From Mycolicibacterium austroafricanum (GTDB lineage: Bacteria > Actinomycetota > Actinomycetes > Mycobacteriales > Mycobacteriaceae): a stretch of 64,000 nt of DNA. Positions 52,378 to 61,394 of the stretch are shown piece after piece. The notes below the pieces were generated by a model that was not told the origin of the DNA, made no database searches, and was given only the letters and a program-made list of their open reading frames with translations. The position numbers were made by a program, and so were the translations under genes. Positions within the stretch are counted from its first letter, which is position 1; every line of letters begins with the position of its first letter. Where the stretch lies: positions 186,001 to 250,000 of the forward strand of contig NZ_CACSIP010000034.1 of NCBI RefSeq assembly GCF_902705885.1, given 5' to 3'.

Positions 52378-53493
52378 GTGGATCCTGACCGTCAAGCCGA
52401 CATCGCCAACCTCGACACCACGCTCACCACGGTGGAGCGGGTTCTCGATGTGGAGGCGCTTCGCGGTCGCATCGAGATGCTCGAGCAACAGGCGTCCGAC
52501 CCGAACCTGTGGGACGACCAGGCGCACGCCCAGAAGGTGACCAGCGAGTTGTCACACGCCCAGGGCGAGTTGCGGCGTGTCGAGGAGCTGCGCGGGCGGC
52601 TCGACGACCTGCCGGTGCTCTACGAGCTGGCCGGCGAGGAGGCGGGGGCGGAGGGTGACTCTGCGCTCGTCGAGGCCGACGCAGAGCTCGCTCAGCTGCG
52701 CGAGGACATCGCGGCGATGGAGGTGCGCACCCTGCTCTCCGGTGAGTACGACGAGCGCGAAGCGCTGGTCAACATCCGTTCCGGGGCCGGCGGCGTGGAC
52801 GCCGCCGACTGGGCCGAGATGCTGATGCGGATGTACATCCGGTGGGCCGAGCAGCACAAGTACCCGGTCGAGGTGTTCGACACGTCCTACGCCGAAGAGG
52901 CGGGCATCAAGAGCGCCACGTTCGCCGTGCACGCCCCATTCGCCTACGGCACGCTCTCGGTCGAGCAGGGCACCCACCGGCTGGTGCGGATCAGCCCGTT
53001 CGACAACCAGGGCCGCCGCCAGACCTCGTTCGCCGAAGTCGAGGTGCTGCCGGTCACCGAGACCACTGACCACATCGACATTCCCGACGCCGACGTCCGG
53101 GTGGACGTCTACCGCTCCAGCGGTCCCGGCGGCCAGTCGGTGAACACCACCGATTCGGCCGTTCGACTCACCCACGTCCCGACCGGTATCGTCGTCACCT
53201 GTCAGAACGAGAAGTCGCAGTTGCAGAACAAAGTGTCGGCGATGCGCGTGCTTCAGGCAAAGTTATTGGAACGCAAGCGCATAGAAGAGCGGGCCGAGAT
53301 GGACGCCCTCAAGAGCGACGGCGGCAGCTCCTGGGGTAACCAGATGCGTTCCTACGTGTTGCACCCCTACCAGATGGTGAAGGACCTGCGCACCGAATAC
53401 GAGGTCGGAAATCCAGCCGCCGTGCTGGACGGAGACATCGACGGCTTCCTGGAAGCCGGAATTCGATGGCGTAACAGAAAAGATGACGACTAG
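52378..53493 (+). CDS. prfB: Peptide chain release factor 2
   Basis: A 371-residue class I release factor reading UGA and UAA. The anticodon-like SPF tripeptide is in RISPFDNQGRRQTSF (near 205) and the catalytic GGQ in SSGPGGQSVN (near 247). The frame is continuous from GTG 52378: the programmed +1 frameshift used by E. coli and many other bacteria to autoregulate RF2 is absent. The end overlaps the next gene by 11 bases, heading a long plus-strand operon. Confidence 0.97.
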   Translation: MDPDRQADIANLDTTLTTVERVLDVEALRGRIEMLEQQASDPNLWDDQAHAQKVTSELSHAQGELRRVEELRGRLDDLPVLYELAGEEAGAEGDSALVEADAELAQLREDIAAMEVRTLLSGEYDEREALVNIRSGAGGVDAADWAEMLMRMYIRWAEQHKYPVEVFDTSYAEEAGIKSATFAVHAPFAYGTLSVEQGTHRLVRISPFDNQGRRQTSFAEVEVLPVTETTDHIDIPDADVRVDVYRSSGPGGQSVNTTDSAVRLTHVPTGIVVTCQNEKSQLQNKVSAMRVLQAKLLERKRIEERAEMDALKSDGGSSWGNQMRSYVLHPYQMVKDLRTEYEVGNPAAVLDGDIDGFLEAGIRWRNRKDDD

Positions 53494-54439
53494 CACCTAT
53501 CAAGCCATCGACTTCGCCGAGGGCTGGCACAGTTTCTGGCATGGCGAAATCGGCACATGGCTGCTGACGCAGGGACTGCATATCGCCCTGCTGGTCATCG
53601 GCGCGCTGCTGGCTGCCCGGTTCATCAACTGGGTCGCACGCCGAGTGACGCGGCGCATCGACGCCGAGTATCAGGAAAGCAACCAGCTGGTGCGCTCGGA
53701 GAGCGCCAAGCACCGCCAGGCGGTGGCGTCGGTGATCTCGTGGGTGTCGATCGCGATCCTGTTCGTCGTCGTCGCGGTCGAGATCACCGACGTGGTCAAC
53801 GTTCCGGTGGGCTCCCTGGTGGCACCGGCGGCGGTGCTCGGCGCGGCGCTCGGTTTCGGCGCGCAGAAGCTGGTGCAGGATCTGCTGGCCGGGTTCTTCA
53901 TCATCACCGAACGCCAGTACGGTTTCGGCGACCTGGTGCAGGTGAACATGCTCGGCGCGCCCAACGAGGCTGAGGGCACCGTCGAGGAGGTCACCCTGCG
54001 GGTGACCAAACTGCGCACCAGCGAAGGCGAGGTGTGGACCGTCCCGAACGGCAACATCGTCCGCTCCCTGAACATGTCGAAGGACTGGGCCCGCGCCGTC
54101 GTCGACATCCCGGTGCCCACCACCGCTGATCTCAACCGGGTCAACGAACTGCTGCACGCCGTCGGCGTGGACGCGATGGAGGACGAGGGGCTCAGTGCAC
54201 TTCTGCTGGACACCCCGCAGTTGATGGGCGTAGAGAGCATCGAGTTGGACACCGTGAACCTGCGGATGGTGGCCCGGACGCTGCCCGGCAAGCAGTACGA
54301 GGTCGGCCGGCGACTGCGCATCCGGATCATCGCGGCGCTCAACCGCGCCGGGATCGCCACCAGCGAGCACCCGCCGACCTTCGACACCATCGCCGGCCAG
54401 AGTGAGCAAGCCCAGAGCCGCGCGGAGGCCAAGAAATGA
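53483..54439 (+). CDS. MscS-family mechanosensitive channel (Rv3104c-like)
   Basis: A 318-residue inner-membrane protein with three helices (about 33-50, 80-100 and the pore helix 105-145). The pore helix has the MscS pattern of Gly and Ala packing (APAAVLGAALGFGAQKLVQDLLAGFF, quoted only in part: GAALGFGAQKLVQDLLAG). The cytosolic beta domain follows (YGFGDLVQV, VWTVPNGNIV). It likely releases small solutes on osmotic downshift. ATG 53483 overlaps prfB. Same position as Rv3104c in M. tuberculosis. Confidence 0.92.
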   Translation: MTTSTYQAIDFAEGWHSFWHGEIGTWLLTQGLHIALLVIGALLAARFINWVARRVTRRIDAEYQESNQLVRSESAKHRQAVASVISWVSIAILFVVVAVEITDVVNVPVGSLVAPAAVLGAALGFGAQKLVQDLLAGFFIITERQYGFGDLVQVNMLGAPNEAEGTVEEVTLRVTKLRTSEGEVWTVPNGNIVRSLNMSKDWARAVVDIPVPTTADLNRVNELLHAVGVDAMEDEGLSALLLDTPQLMGVESIELDTVNLRMVARTLPGKQYEVGRRLRIRIIAALNRAGIATSEHPPTFDTIAGQSEQAQSRAEAKK

Positions 54440-54945
54440 ACCTCGGGGAGAGGCTGCGCCACTGGCGCCGGGAAGATCGCGGCTGGCCGCGATACATGCC
54501 GGGTGGGCGGATACGCACGTCGACGGCCGGGCTCATCGTCGCCTTCATTCTGTTGTCCTGGGTCGCCCAGGTCTACGAGCCGCCCGCCCGACCGCCGGCG
54601 GTGCCGGAATCGGCGATCGTGCCTCCCGGCTTCGTGCCGGACCCGAACTACACCTGGGTGCCGCGGACCAACGTGCGCACCCGCGAACCCGAGGTCACCA
54701 CCACGACCCCGACGACCACCACGACGAGCCCAACGTCGACGACCACCACGACGGAACCGCCCGTGCCCGGGGCGCCGACGACACCGACCGATCCCGAGGG
54801 TCCGACGACCACCGTGATCGACCCCGACGGCACCGGGCCGGGCAGCCCGGAGACCTTCACGCAGGCACCGCCCCAGCCGCCTGCGCAGGCCCCGACCCCT
54901 GCGCCGACGGGCCCGGTACCTCCCACCACGGTGCCTCCGCAGTAG
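54436..54945 (+). CDS. Single-pass Pro/Thr-rich membrane protein (Rv3103c-like)
   Basis: A 169-residue protein of unknown function. A cytosolic basic N-terminus (about 1-28) precedes one transmembrane helix (TAGLIVAFILLSWVAQVY, about 30-47), then an extracytoplasmic Pro/Thr-rich, probably wall-spanning tail with runs of Thr (about 85-110). ATG 54436 overlaps the channel stop (ATGA). Conserved position upstream of ftsE suggests a link to cell-envelope growth or division; not shown. Confidence 0.85.
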   Translation: MNLGERLRHWRREDRGWPRYMPGGRIRTSTAGLIVAFILLSWVAQVYEPPARPPAVPESAIVPPGFVPDPNYTWVPRTNVRTREPEVTTTTPTTTTTSPTSTTTTTEPPVPGAPTTPTDPEGPTTTVIDPDGTGPGSPETFTQAPPQPPAQAPTPAPTGPVPPTTVPPQ

Positions 54946-54972
54946 TGCCGAGGTAATCCGATGTCTGCCCGC

Positions 54973-54986
54973 TACACTGGCGTGCC
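54973..54986 (+). promoter_or_regulatory. Possible -10 element (TACACT) for ftsE
   Basis: TACACT at 54973-54978 lies 11 bases before the ftsE ATG, so transcription would begin almost at the start codon (leaderless or nearly so). No clear -35 is seen. Confidence 0.35.
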
Positions 54987-54989
54987 GTG

Positions 54990-55679
54990 ATGATCACCCT
55001 CGACCATGTGTCAAAGCAGTACAAGTCGTCGGCACGTCCAGCGCTCGACAACATCTCGGTCAAGATCGAGAAGGGTGAGTTCGTCTTCCTCATCGGACCG
55101 TCCGGATCCGGCAAGTCCACGTTCATGCGGCTGCTGCTGGCCGAGGACCAGCCGTCGTCCGGAGACATCCACGTCTCCAAGTTCCACGTCAACAAGCTGT
55201 CCGGCCGCCACATCCCCGGTCTGCGGCAGGTCATGGGGTGTGTGTTCCAGGACTTCCGGCTGCTGCAGCAGAAGACGGTGTTCGAGAACGTCGCGTTCGC
55301 CCTCGAGGTGATCGGCAAGCGCGCCGACACCATCAACCGGGTGGTTCCCGACGTGCTGGAGATGGTGGGTCTGTCCGGTAAGGCCAACAGGCTGCCCGCG
55401 GAGTTGTCCGGTGGTGAGCAGCAACGGGTCGCCATCGCGCGGGCGTTCGTGAACCGGCCGCTGGTGCTGCTGGCCGACGAGCCGACCGGCAACCTGGACC
55501 CCGAGACCAGCAAGGACATCATGGACCTGCTCGAGCGGATCAACCGCACGGGCACCACAGTGCTGATGGCCACCCACGACCACCACATCGTCGACTCGAT
55601 GCGTCAGCGGGTCGTCGAACTCGAACTCGGCCGGCTGATTCGCGACGAACAGCGCGGCGTCTACGGAATGGACCGTTAA
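54990..55679 (+). CDS. ftsE: Cell division ATP-binding protein FtsE
   Basis: A 229-residue ABC ATPase that with FtsX couples ATP hydrolysis to peptidoglycan hydrolase activation at the septum. Walker A GPSGSGKST (about 35-43), signature LSGGEQQRVAIARA (about 138-151), Walker B LVLLADEPTGNLD (about 156-168) and the H-loop THDHHIV are all present. ATG 54990 matches the known start MITLDHV; a GTG three bases earlier is also in frame. Confidence 0.98.
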   Translation: MITLDHVSKQYKSSARPALDNISVKIEKGEFVFLIGPSGSGKSTFMRLLLAEDQPSSGDIHVSKFHVNKLSGRHIPGLRQVMGCVFQDFRLLQQKTVFENVAFALEVIGKRADTINRVVPDVLEMVGLSGKANRLPAELSGGEQQRVAIARAFVNRPLVLLADEPTGNLDPETSKDIMDLLERINRTGTTVLMATHDHHIVDSMRQRVVELELGRLIRDEQRGVYGMDR

Positions 55680-56573
55680 GTGCGCTTCGGCTTCCTGATC
55701 AACGAGGTCATCACCGGGCTTCGCCGCAACGTGACGATGACGGTCGCGATGATCCTCACCACCGCGATCTCCATCGGACTGCTCGGCGGCGGGCTGCTGG
55801 TGGTGCGCCTGGCCGACCAGTCGCGCGACATCTACCTCGACAGGGTGGAGAGCCAGGTCTTCCTCACCAACGACGTCTCGGCCAACGACCCGAACTGCGA
55901 TGCCGACCCGTGTGTGGCGCTGCGGCAGACGATCGAGGACCGCGACGACGTGCGGTCGGTGCGCTTCCTGAACCGCGACCAGGCCTACGACGACGCGATT
56001 CAGAAGTTCCCCCAGTACAAGGATGTCGCGGGCCGCGATGCGTTCCCGGCGTCGTTTGTCGTCAGGCTCGAAGACCCCGAGCAGCACCAGGACTTCGACG
56101 AGGCGATGGTGGGCCAGCCGGGCGTGCTCAATGTCTTGAACCAGAAGGACCTGATCGACCGGTTGTTCGCGGTGCTCGACGGCCTGTCCAACGCGGCGTT
56201 CGCGGTGGCGCTGGTCCAGGCGATCGGGGCGGTGCTGTTGATCGCCAACATGGTTCAAGTCGCCGCCTACACCCGCCGCACCGAGATCGGCATCATGCGA
56301 CTGGTCGGTGCGAGCCGCTGGTACACCCAGCTGCCGTTCCTGGTCGAGGCGATGCTGGCCGCGCTGATCGGCGTGCTGATCTCGATCGCGGGCCTCATCG
56401 CGGTGCGGGCACTGTTCCTGGAGAACGCTCTCGACCAGTTCTATCAAGCCAATCTCATCGCCCGGATCGACTACGCCGACATCCTCTATATCTCGCCGAT
56501 CCTGCTGTTGGTAGGTGTGGCGATGGCCGGGGTGACGGCGTATGCGACGTTGCGACTGTACGTACGAAGGTAG
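55680..56573 (+). CDS. ftsX: Cell division protein FtsX
   Basis: A 297-residue permease-like membrane partner of FtsE. The first helix (MTMTVAMILTTAISIGLLGGGLLVV region, about 19-42) is followed by a large extracellular domain (about 45-170) that includes a Cys pair in NDPNCDADPC, then three helices (about 175-290). In mycobacteria the extracellular domain engages the hydrolase RipC. GTG 55680 directly follows the ftsE stop. Confidence 0.97.
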   Translation: MRFGFLINEVITGLRRNVTMTVAMILTTAISIGLLGGGLLVVRLADQSRDIYLDRVESQVFLTNDVSANDPNCDADPCVALRQTIEDRDDVRSVRFLNRDQAYDDAIQKFPQYKDVAGRDAFPASFVVRLEDPEQHQDFDEAMVGQPGVLNVLNQKDLIDRLFAVLDGLSNAAFAVALVQAIGAVLLIANMVQVAAYTRRTEIGIMRLVGASRWYTQLPFLVEAMLAALIGVLISIAGLIAVRALFLENALDQFYQANLIARIDYADILYISPILLLVGVAMAGVTAYATLRLYVRR

Positions 56574-56575
56574 CC

Positions 56576-57073
56576 GTGGCGAAGAAGGGCAAGACGGCCA
56601 AGGACAGCAACAACCAGGTGGTGGCCACCAACCGCAAGGCCAGGCACAACTATTCGATTCTCGAGACGTTCGAGGCCGGGGTTGCGCTGGTGGGCACCGA
56701 GGTCAAGAGCCTGCGCGAGGGGCAGGCGTCGCTGGCCGACGCGTTCGCCACCGTCGACGACGGCGAGATCTGGCTGCGCAACCTGCACATCCCGGAGTAT
56801 CACCACGGCAGCTGGACCAATCACGCACCGCGGCGCAACCGCAAGCTGCTGCTGCACCGCCGCGAGATCGACAACCTGGTCGGCAAGGTCCGCGACGGCA
56901 ACCTGACCCTGGTGCCGCTGTCGCTGTACTTCACGGGCGGCCGGGTCAAGGTGGAGTTGGCGCTCGCGCGCGGCAAGCAGGCGCACGACAAACGGCAGGA
57001 TCTGGCCCGTCGCGACGCCGAGCGTGAGGTCACCCGGGAGCTGGGGCGACGCGTCAAGGGCATGACCTCCTGA
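56576..57073 (+). CDS. smpB: SsrA-binding protein SmpB
   Basis: A 165-residue RNA-binding protein that escorts tmRNA into stalled ribosomes. Core motifs are RKARHNYSILETFEAGV (about 20-36), GTEVKSLREGQASLADAFA (about 41-59), and the basic C-terminal tail RRDAEREVTRELGRR that reaches the mRNA channel. GTG 56576 is two bases after the ftsX stop; upstream reading is ftsX shadow. Its RNA partner ssrA is 4.3 kb downstream. Confidence 0.98.
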   Translation: MAKKGKTAKDSNNQVVATNRKARHNYSILETFEAGVALVGTEVKSLREGQASLADAFATVDDGEIWLRNLHIPEYHHGSWTNHAPRRNRKLLLHRREIDNLVGKVRDGNLTLVPLSLYFTGGRVKVELALARGKQAHDKRQDLARRDAEREVTRELGRRVKGMTS

Positions 57074-57915
57074 CCGGCATCCTCAGTGCGCTGATCGCGG
57101 CGCTGGGATACGGCGTCAGCGACTTCGTCGGCGGCATCGCGTCGCGACGGGTCGCCGCACTGCGGGTGGTGCTGGTGTCCTATCCGGTGGCGCTGGTGCT
57201 GTTGACCGTCATCGCGGTGCCGTTCGGGGGGCACATCGATACCCCCGCCGTGGTGTGGGGCCTGCTGTCCGGGGTGGCCCAGGCGTTCGGTGTGTGGTGG
57301 TTCTACGCCGCACTGGGATCGGGACCGATCTCGGTGGTGTCGCCGCTGACGGCGATCCTGGTTGCCGGCATCCCGGTGGGTTTCGGTCTGGCGCTCGGCG
57401 AGCGTCCCGGGGTGATCGCCCTCGTCGGTGTGCTGCTGGCACTCGCCGCGGTGGTTCTGGTCAGCCGCGAGGCGACCGACGAGGACATCAAACCGCACCG
57501 CTTCACCGTGAAGGTGGCGTGGTTGACCGTCGGTGCCGGGGTGGCATTCGGGATGAACTTCGTCGTGCTCGATCAGGTACCGCCCGAGGCCGAACTGTGG
57601 CCGTTGGTGTTCGGGCGGATCGCGGCCATGGGGATCGTGGCGCTGGCCGCCGTCGTCACGGCCAACCTGGTGCTCGAGCGGGGTATTCCGTTGCGGCTGG
57701 CGGTGTTCGCCGGCGTGTTGGACACCATCGCCAACGTCGCCACCTTGCTGGCCCTGCAGTCGGCGATGTTGTCGCTGGCCGGTGTGCTGATCGCGCTTTA
57801 TCCGGCCGCGACCGTTTTGTTGGCGATCATGGTCCTCCGGGAGCGGGTGACACGTTGGCAGGCGATCGGCATGGTGCTGGCTCTGGCATCTGTCGGAATG
57901 ATCGCCTCCGGTTAG
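57070..57915 (+). CDS. EamA/DMT-family transporter, apparent CTG start
   Basis: A 281-residue ten-helix transporter of the drug/metabolite superfamily with two EamA repeats. The first ATG/GTG/TTG in frame is GTG 57166, but reading from there would remove the first helix. In-frame codons upstream encode a typical first helix (LTGILSALIAALGYGVSDF) and are open back to 57028 with no ATG, GTG or TTG. CTG 57070 overlaps the smpB stop (CTGA) and lies nine bases after AAGGG, so it is the likely start. Substrate unknown. Confidence 0.8.
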   Translation: MTGILSALIAALGYGVSDFVGGIASRRVAALRVVLVSYPVALVLLTVIAVPFGGHIDTPAVVWGLLSGVAQAFGVWWFYAALGSGPISVVSPLTAILVAGIPVGFGLALGERPGVIALVGVLLALAAVVLVSREATDEDIKPHRFTVKVAWLTVGAGVAFGMNFVVLDQVPPEAELWPLVFGRIAAMGIVALAAVVTANLVLERGIPLRLAVFAGVLDTIANVATLLALQSAMLSLAGVLIALYPAATVLLAIMVLRERVTRWQAIGMVLALASVGMIASG

Positions 57916-58024
57916 CTACGGTCAGAGTTCGAGCCCGAACGGGGGGCACCGCGCTAGCGGAGGGAGGGGGCCGGTCAAGGCAAACCAGCTGCGCATCGTC
58001 CTTTTTGCCATCGTCACGCTGCTG

Positions 58025-60259
58025 GTGTTGGTCAATGCAGCGGCGCCCTGGGAGGACGCGGCGGCGCAGCGCGGAGAAGTCATCCTCCAGTTGGCTGTGG
58101 GGCTGGGGGCGGTGGTTTGCGGCCTGGTCGTCTCGGCGCGGGTGAGCGGCATGGCGCGCTGGTGGCGACTGCTCTACGTCGCAGCTCTTGTGGGGTGGCT
58201 GGTCGGCCAGGGGCTTTGGTGGTCTGACGGAGAGGGGTCTGCTGGTCGGTCCGCATCACCGGCGGTGCTCGCCGCATATCTGGTGGTTCCGGTGTTCGCG
58301 CTGGCGTCTGTGGTGGTACTGGTCCGGGTCAGCGGCGGCCTCAGGTGGCATCCCTTGGACGCGGGACGGGATTCGGTGGCCACCACCCTGCTCGACGGGC
58401 TGGTGGCGGCGACCTCGTTCATGATCCTGACAGTCATGGGTGACTTCGGCGCGCACTCGACAGGATCGTTGCCGAGGTCGGGTATTCCGGCGGTCGAGAT
58501 CACGTATTCACTGCTCGAGTTGCTGGTCGTGGTCGCCGTGATGGTGATGGCGATGCTGTACCGCCCGGGTCAGCCGTATCGGGCGAACTACCTGCTACTG
58601 GCCGGGGGCCTGGTGACGATGGCGGCATCCGACAGGGTGGCCGCGTACCTGGACCGTGTGGGGCTGGAACAGGGCAACTCATTGGGCGGAATCGGGTTCG
58701 TGATAGGTCCACTGCTCATTGCCTACGCGATGCTCGAGTATCCAGCGCCGGGCACCGACGCAGACAGGCGCGCAGACCTGGGGATGGATGCGGCCCAGCT
58801 GATTCTGCCCTATGTCGGATTTCTCGGTATCGCAATGCTGTTCGCGTTTCACGTCCTGACCGGGCGGCCGTTGAACGGCTTCGTGGTGTGGGCGACGGTG
58901 GCGATGGTGCTGCTGGTCGTCATCCGCCAGATAGTGGCGAGGCGCGCCCAACACCTACTGACACAGCGGCTGTACTGGGCCCAGCGGGGGTTGGCCTATC
59001 AGGTGCACCACGATGCGTTGACCGGGTTACCCAACCGCCTGCTGTTCGGCCAACGGCTCGAGGAGGCGATGCGCAACGGCCGATTCGTGCTGATCTTCAT
59101 CGATCTCGATGACTTCAAGGAGGTCAACGATCGGTTCGGTCACGCCGCCGGCGACGACCTGCTGCGCGCGGTGGGGGAGCGTCTCAAACGCTGCATCACC
59201 GACGCCGATACGTTGGCCCGCATCGGCGGTGACGAGTTCGCGATCCTGATCGACGGTGAAGCAGACGAGCCGCAGATCGTCGCCGATCGGCTGCGGGTGG
59301 CCCTGCGGGACCCCTTTCCGGTGCAGGGCTCGTCGCTGCGGGTGCGGGCCAGTATGGGCCTGGTTCGCCCCGACGCCGATCAGTTGGACCAGACGTCGGA
59401 TGACCTGCTGCGGCGAGCCGACATCTCGATGTACGCGGGTAAGCGCCTCGGCAAGGACACCGCGGTGGTCTATCAACCGTCCACCGGCGTCCAGGAGGAT
59501 TTCCCGACTGCGCTGCGGCGGGCGGGCGGTGGTGTCCCCGCCGGGTTCACCCTCGCCTACCAGCCGGTCGTGCGACTTCCCGGCCGGACCCCGGTCGCGG
59601 TCGAAGCCCTGGCGCGGTGGACCGCGCCGAGTGGAATCGACATCGCACCGCAGACATTCGTCGCATCCGCCGAAGCGGCGGGGCTCGGTGCCGAACTCGA
59701 TGCGCTGGTGCTCGAGCTGGCGTGCCGCGAGGTCCAGGCGGCCGGTCTGGACCTCGCCATCCACGTCAACATCGGGGCGGCGCGGCTGGGTAACCCAGCC
59801 TTCGAACACCATGTCCGTCGAGCGCTTACCCGCCATGATGTAGAACCGAACCGGCTCGTCGTGGAGATCACCGAGACCGTGCCGATCGTCGACCTCGCCG
59901 ACGCCGCCGCGCAGATCGACCGGCTGCAGTCATCGGGTGTCAGGGTGGCGCTGGACGATTTCGGCGCGGGGTTCAACTCGCTGATGTACCTGCACGCGCT
60001 GCCGGTGCAGATCGTCAAGCTCGACCGCAGTTTCGCCGCGGGCACCGATCCTGAACGGAACCTCACGATGTACCGGTCGGTGATCAGGCTGTGCAGCGAG
60101 CTGGGACTGTCTGTGATCGTGGAAGGCATCGAGCTCCCTCCCCAGGCGGAGACCGTGTACATCGCCGGCTGCCGGCTGGCCCAGGGCCACCTGTTCGGCA
60201 GTGCGGTCCCGATCTCCCAGCTCAGCCCCGGCCCCCAGACACACGGCGCGCCGGTCTGA
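58025..60259 (+). CDS. Membrane GGDEF-EAL protein (cyclic di-GMP synthesis/breakdown)
   Basis: At least 744 residues. About nine membrane helices occupy residues 1-300; the GGDEF domain has an intact RIGGDEFA near 400, and the EAL domain near 525-735 has VEALARW, VNIGAARLGN, VEITETV, LDDFGAGFNSL, KLDRSF, VEGIE and QGH, so all metal and catalytic positions look present. The product-binding I-site (RxxD before GGDEF) is degenerate. Both enzyme activities are possible. GTG 58025 cuts the first helix; the open frame extends to a GGAGGG-preceded GTC at 57974 (reading VKANQLRIVLFAIVTLL), so the true start is unclear. Confidence 0.9.
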   Translation: MLVNAAAPWEDAAAQRGEVILQLAVGLGAVVCGLVVSARVSGMARWWRLLYVAALVGWLVGQGLWWSDGEGSAGRSASPAVLAAYLVVPVFALASVVVLVRVSGGLRWHPLDAGRDSVATTLLDGLVAATSFMILTVMGDFGAHSTGSLPRSGIPAVEITYSLLELLVVVAVMVMAMLYRPGQPYRANYLLLAGGLVTMAASDRVAAYLDRVGLEQGNSLGGIGFVIGPLLIAYAMLEYPAPGTDADRRADLGMDAAQLILPYVGFLGIAMLFAFHVLTGRPLNGFVVWATVAMVLLVVIRQIVARRAQHLLTQRLYWAQRGLAYQVHHDALTGLPNRLLFGQRLEEAMRNGRFVLIFIDLDDFKEVNDRFGHAAGDDLLRAVGERLKRCITDADTLARIGGDEFAILIDGEADEPQIVADRLRVALRDPFPVQGSSLRVRASMGLVRPDADQLDQTSDDLLRRADISMYAGKRLGKDTAVVYQPSTGVQEDFPTALRRAGGGVPAGFTLAYQPVVRLPGRTPVAVEALARWTAPSGIDIAPQTFVASAEAAGLGAELDALVLELACREVQAAGLDLAIHVNIGAARLGNPAFEHHVRRALTRHDVEPNRLVVEITETVPIVDLADAAAQIDRLQSSGVRVALDDFGAGFNSLMYLHALPVQIVKLDRSFAAGTDPERNLTMYRSVIRLCSELGLSVIVEGIELPPQAETVYIAGCRLAQGHLFGSAVPISQLSPGPQTHGAPV

Positions 60260-60357
60260 CCCCACGCCCCGCGAGCGGGCGCGTCTGCTCGCCGACACGC
60301 CGGGCGCAACCGGCATTTCACGCACGCTCGTGGCCCGAACGCACTACGTTCTGCCGG

Positions 60358-61209
60358 GTGAACAGCCCCTCTCGCCCCGTCACCCCGCTCGACAAGTCCG
60401 ACGTGCTCGATGGTCTATTTGCGTCGTGGTGCAACATCGATGCGTTGTTGCAGACGGTGCCTCCCGAGGACTGGACGGCGCCGACGTCGCTGCCCGGGTG
60501 GACGGTGCACGACGTCGTCGCCCACATGGTGGGCACGGAATCGATGCTGCAGGGTGTGCCGACGCCGCAGGCGGACATCGACGTCTCGGCCCTCGAGCAC
60601 GTACGCAACGACATCGGGGTGTTGAACGAGCACTGGGTGTGGAAACTTCGCGACCTCGGCCACACCGAGTTGCACGGCGAGTTCCGCAACGTGACCGCCC
60701 AGCGCCAGGTGGCGCTCTCCGCCCTGCCCGTCGAGGAGTGGAACACCGTCACCGCGACGCCCGCCGGGCCCGACACATACGGGCGGTTCATGCGCGTCCG
60801 GGTCTTCGACTGCTGGATGCACGAACTCGACATCCGCGACGCGGTCGGGCGGCCTGCCGACAGCGACGATCTGGTGGGTCCGGCATCGAGGCAGGCGCTG
60901 GACGAGATGGCCGCCAGCATGGGTTTTGTGGTGGGCAAGCGCGGCGGCGCGCCCGACGGCGCCCGGGTCAGGATCGAGCTGACGGGGCCGCTGGCGCGAG
61001 AGATCAACGTCGCGGTGGACGGCCGCGGGCATGTGGTCCCGGACTTCGGAGGCGAGGAGCCGACCACGACGATCACGCTGGACGCGCTGCTGTTCGCCCG
61101 CATAGCGGGTGGCCGAGTCGCACCCGCGGCACTCGGCACGGAGATCGGCTACGGCGGCGACGAGGCGGTTGGCCGGCGGATCGTCGACCACCTGAACTAC
61201 GTGATCTGA
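60358..61209 (+). CDS. Maleylpyruvate isomerase-family (MDMPI) mycothiol-linked protein
   Basis: A 283-residue protein with the DinB-like four-helix N-terminal domain of mycothiol-dependent maleylpyruvate isomerases (TIGR03083 type). WTAPTSLPGWTVHDVVAHM (about 39-57) carries the metal His, and the second metal site is in DCWMHELDIRDAVG (about 151-164). The C-terminal part is an SCP2-like ligand-binding region. The actual substrate is unknown; many members are mycothiol S-transferases. GTG 60358 fits; upstream reading is EAL-gene shadow and intergenic sequence. Confidence 0.87.
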   Translation: MNSPSRPVTPLDKSDVLDGLFASWCNIDALLQTVPPEDWTAPTSLPGWTVHDVVAHMVGTESMLQGVPTPQADIDVSALEHVRNDIGVLNEHWVWKLRDLGHTELHGEFRNVTAQRQVALSALPVEEWNTVTATPAGPDTYGRFMRVRVFDCWMHELDIRDAVGRPADSDDLVGPASRQALDEMAASMGFVVGKRGGAPDGARVRIELTGPLAREINVAVDGRGHVVPDFGGEEPTTTITLDALLFARIAGGRVAPAALGTEIGYGGDEAVGRRIVDHLNYVI

Positions 61210-61355
61210 CACCCGCGGACTGGCTGCTTGGACGGTTGCCGAACGTGCACTCACAGTCGTTCTCGACGCCTGTTCACAGCCGTGGCCGCACCCTCGCGGC
61301 TGGGTTGATCCCGTCTTGGAACTATTTATTCGCTGGCTGGTGTTGAACGGAGCGG

Positions 61356-61387
61356 TAGTATGGATATTCCTGCCGGAGGTCGGCAGG
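61356..61387 (+). promoter_or_regulatory. Probable ssrA promoter -10 and 5'-leader hairpin
   Basis: TAGTAT (61356-61361) is a plausible -10 about 34 bases before mature tmRNA. The leader then folds into CCTGCCG-GAGGT-CGGCAGG (61369-61387), a perfect seven-base hairpin just before the processing site. No convincing -35 is seen. Confidence 0.4.
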
Positions 61388-61394
61388 GGTGCGA

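Noticed and set aside
60275..60300. Second copy of the nuoF-nuoG palindrome (GCGTCTGCTCGC)
   Set aside because: Only a half-arm is similar and no partner arm is found nearby, so it is not called a repeat.
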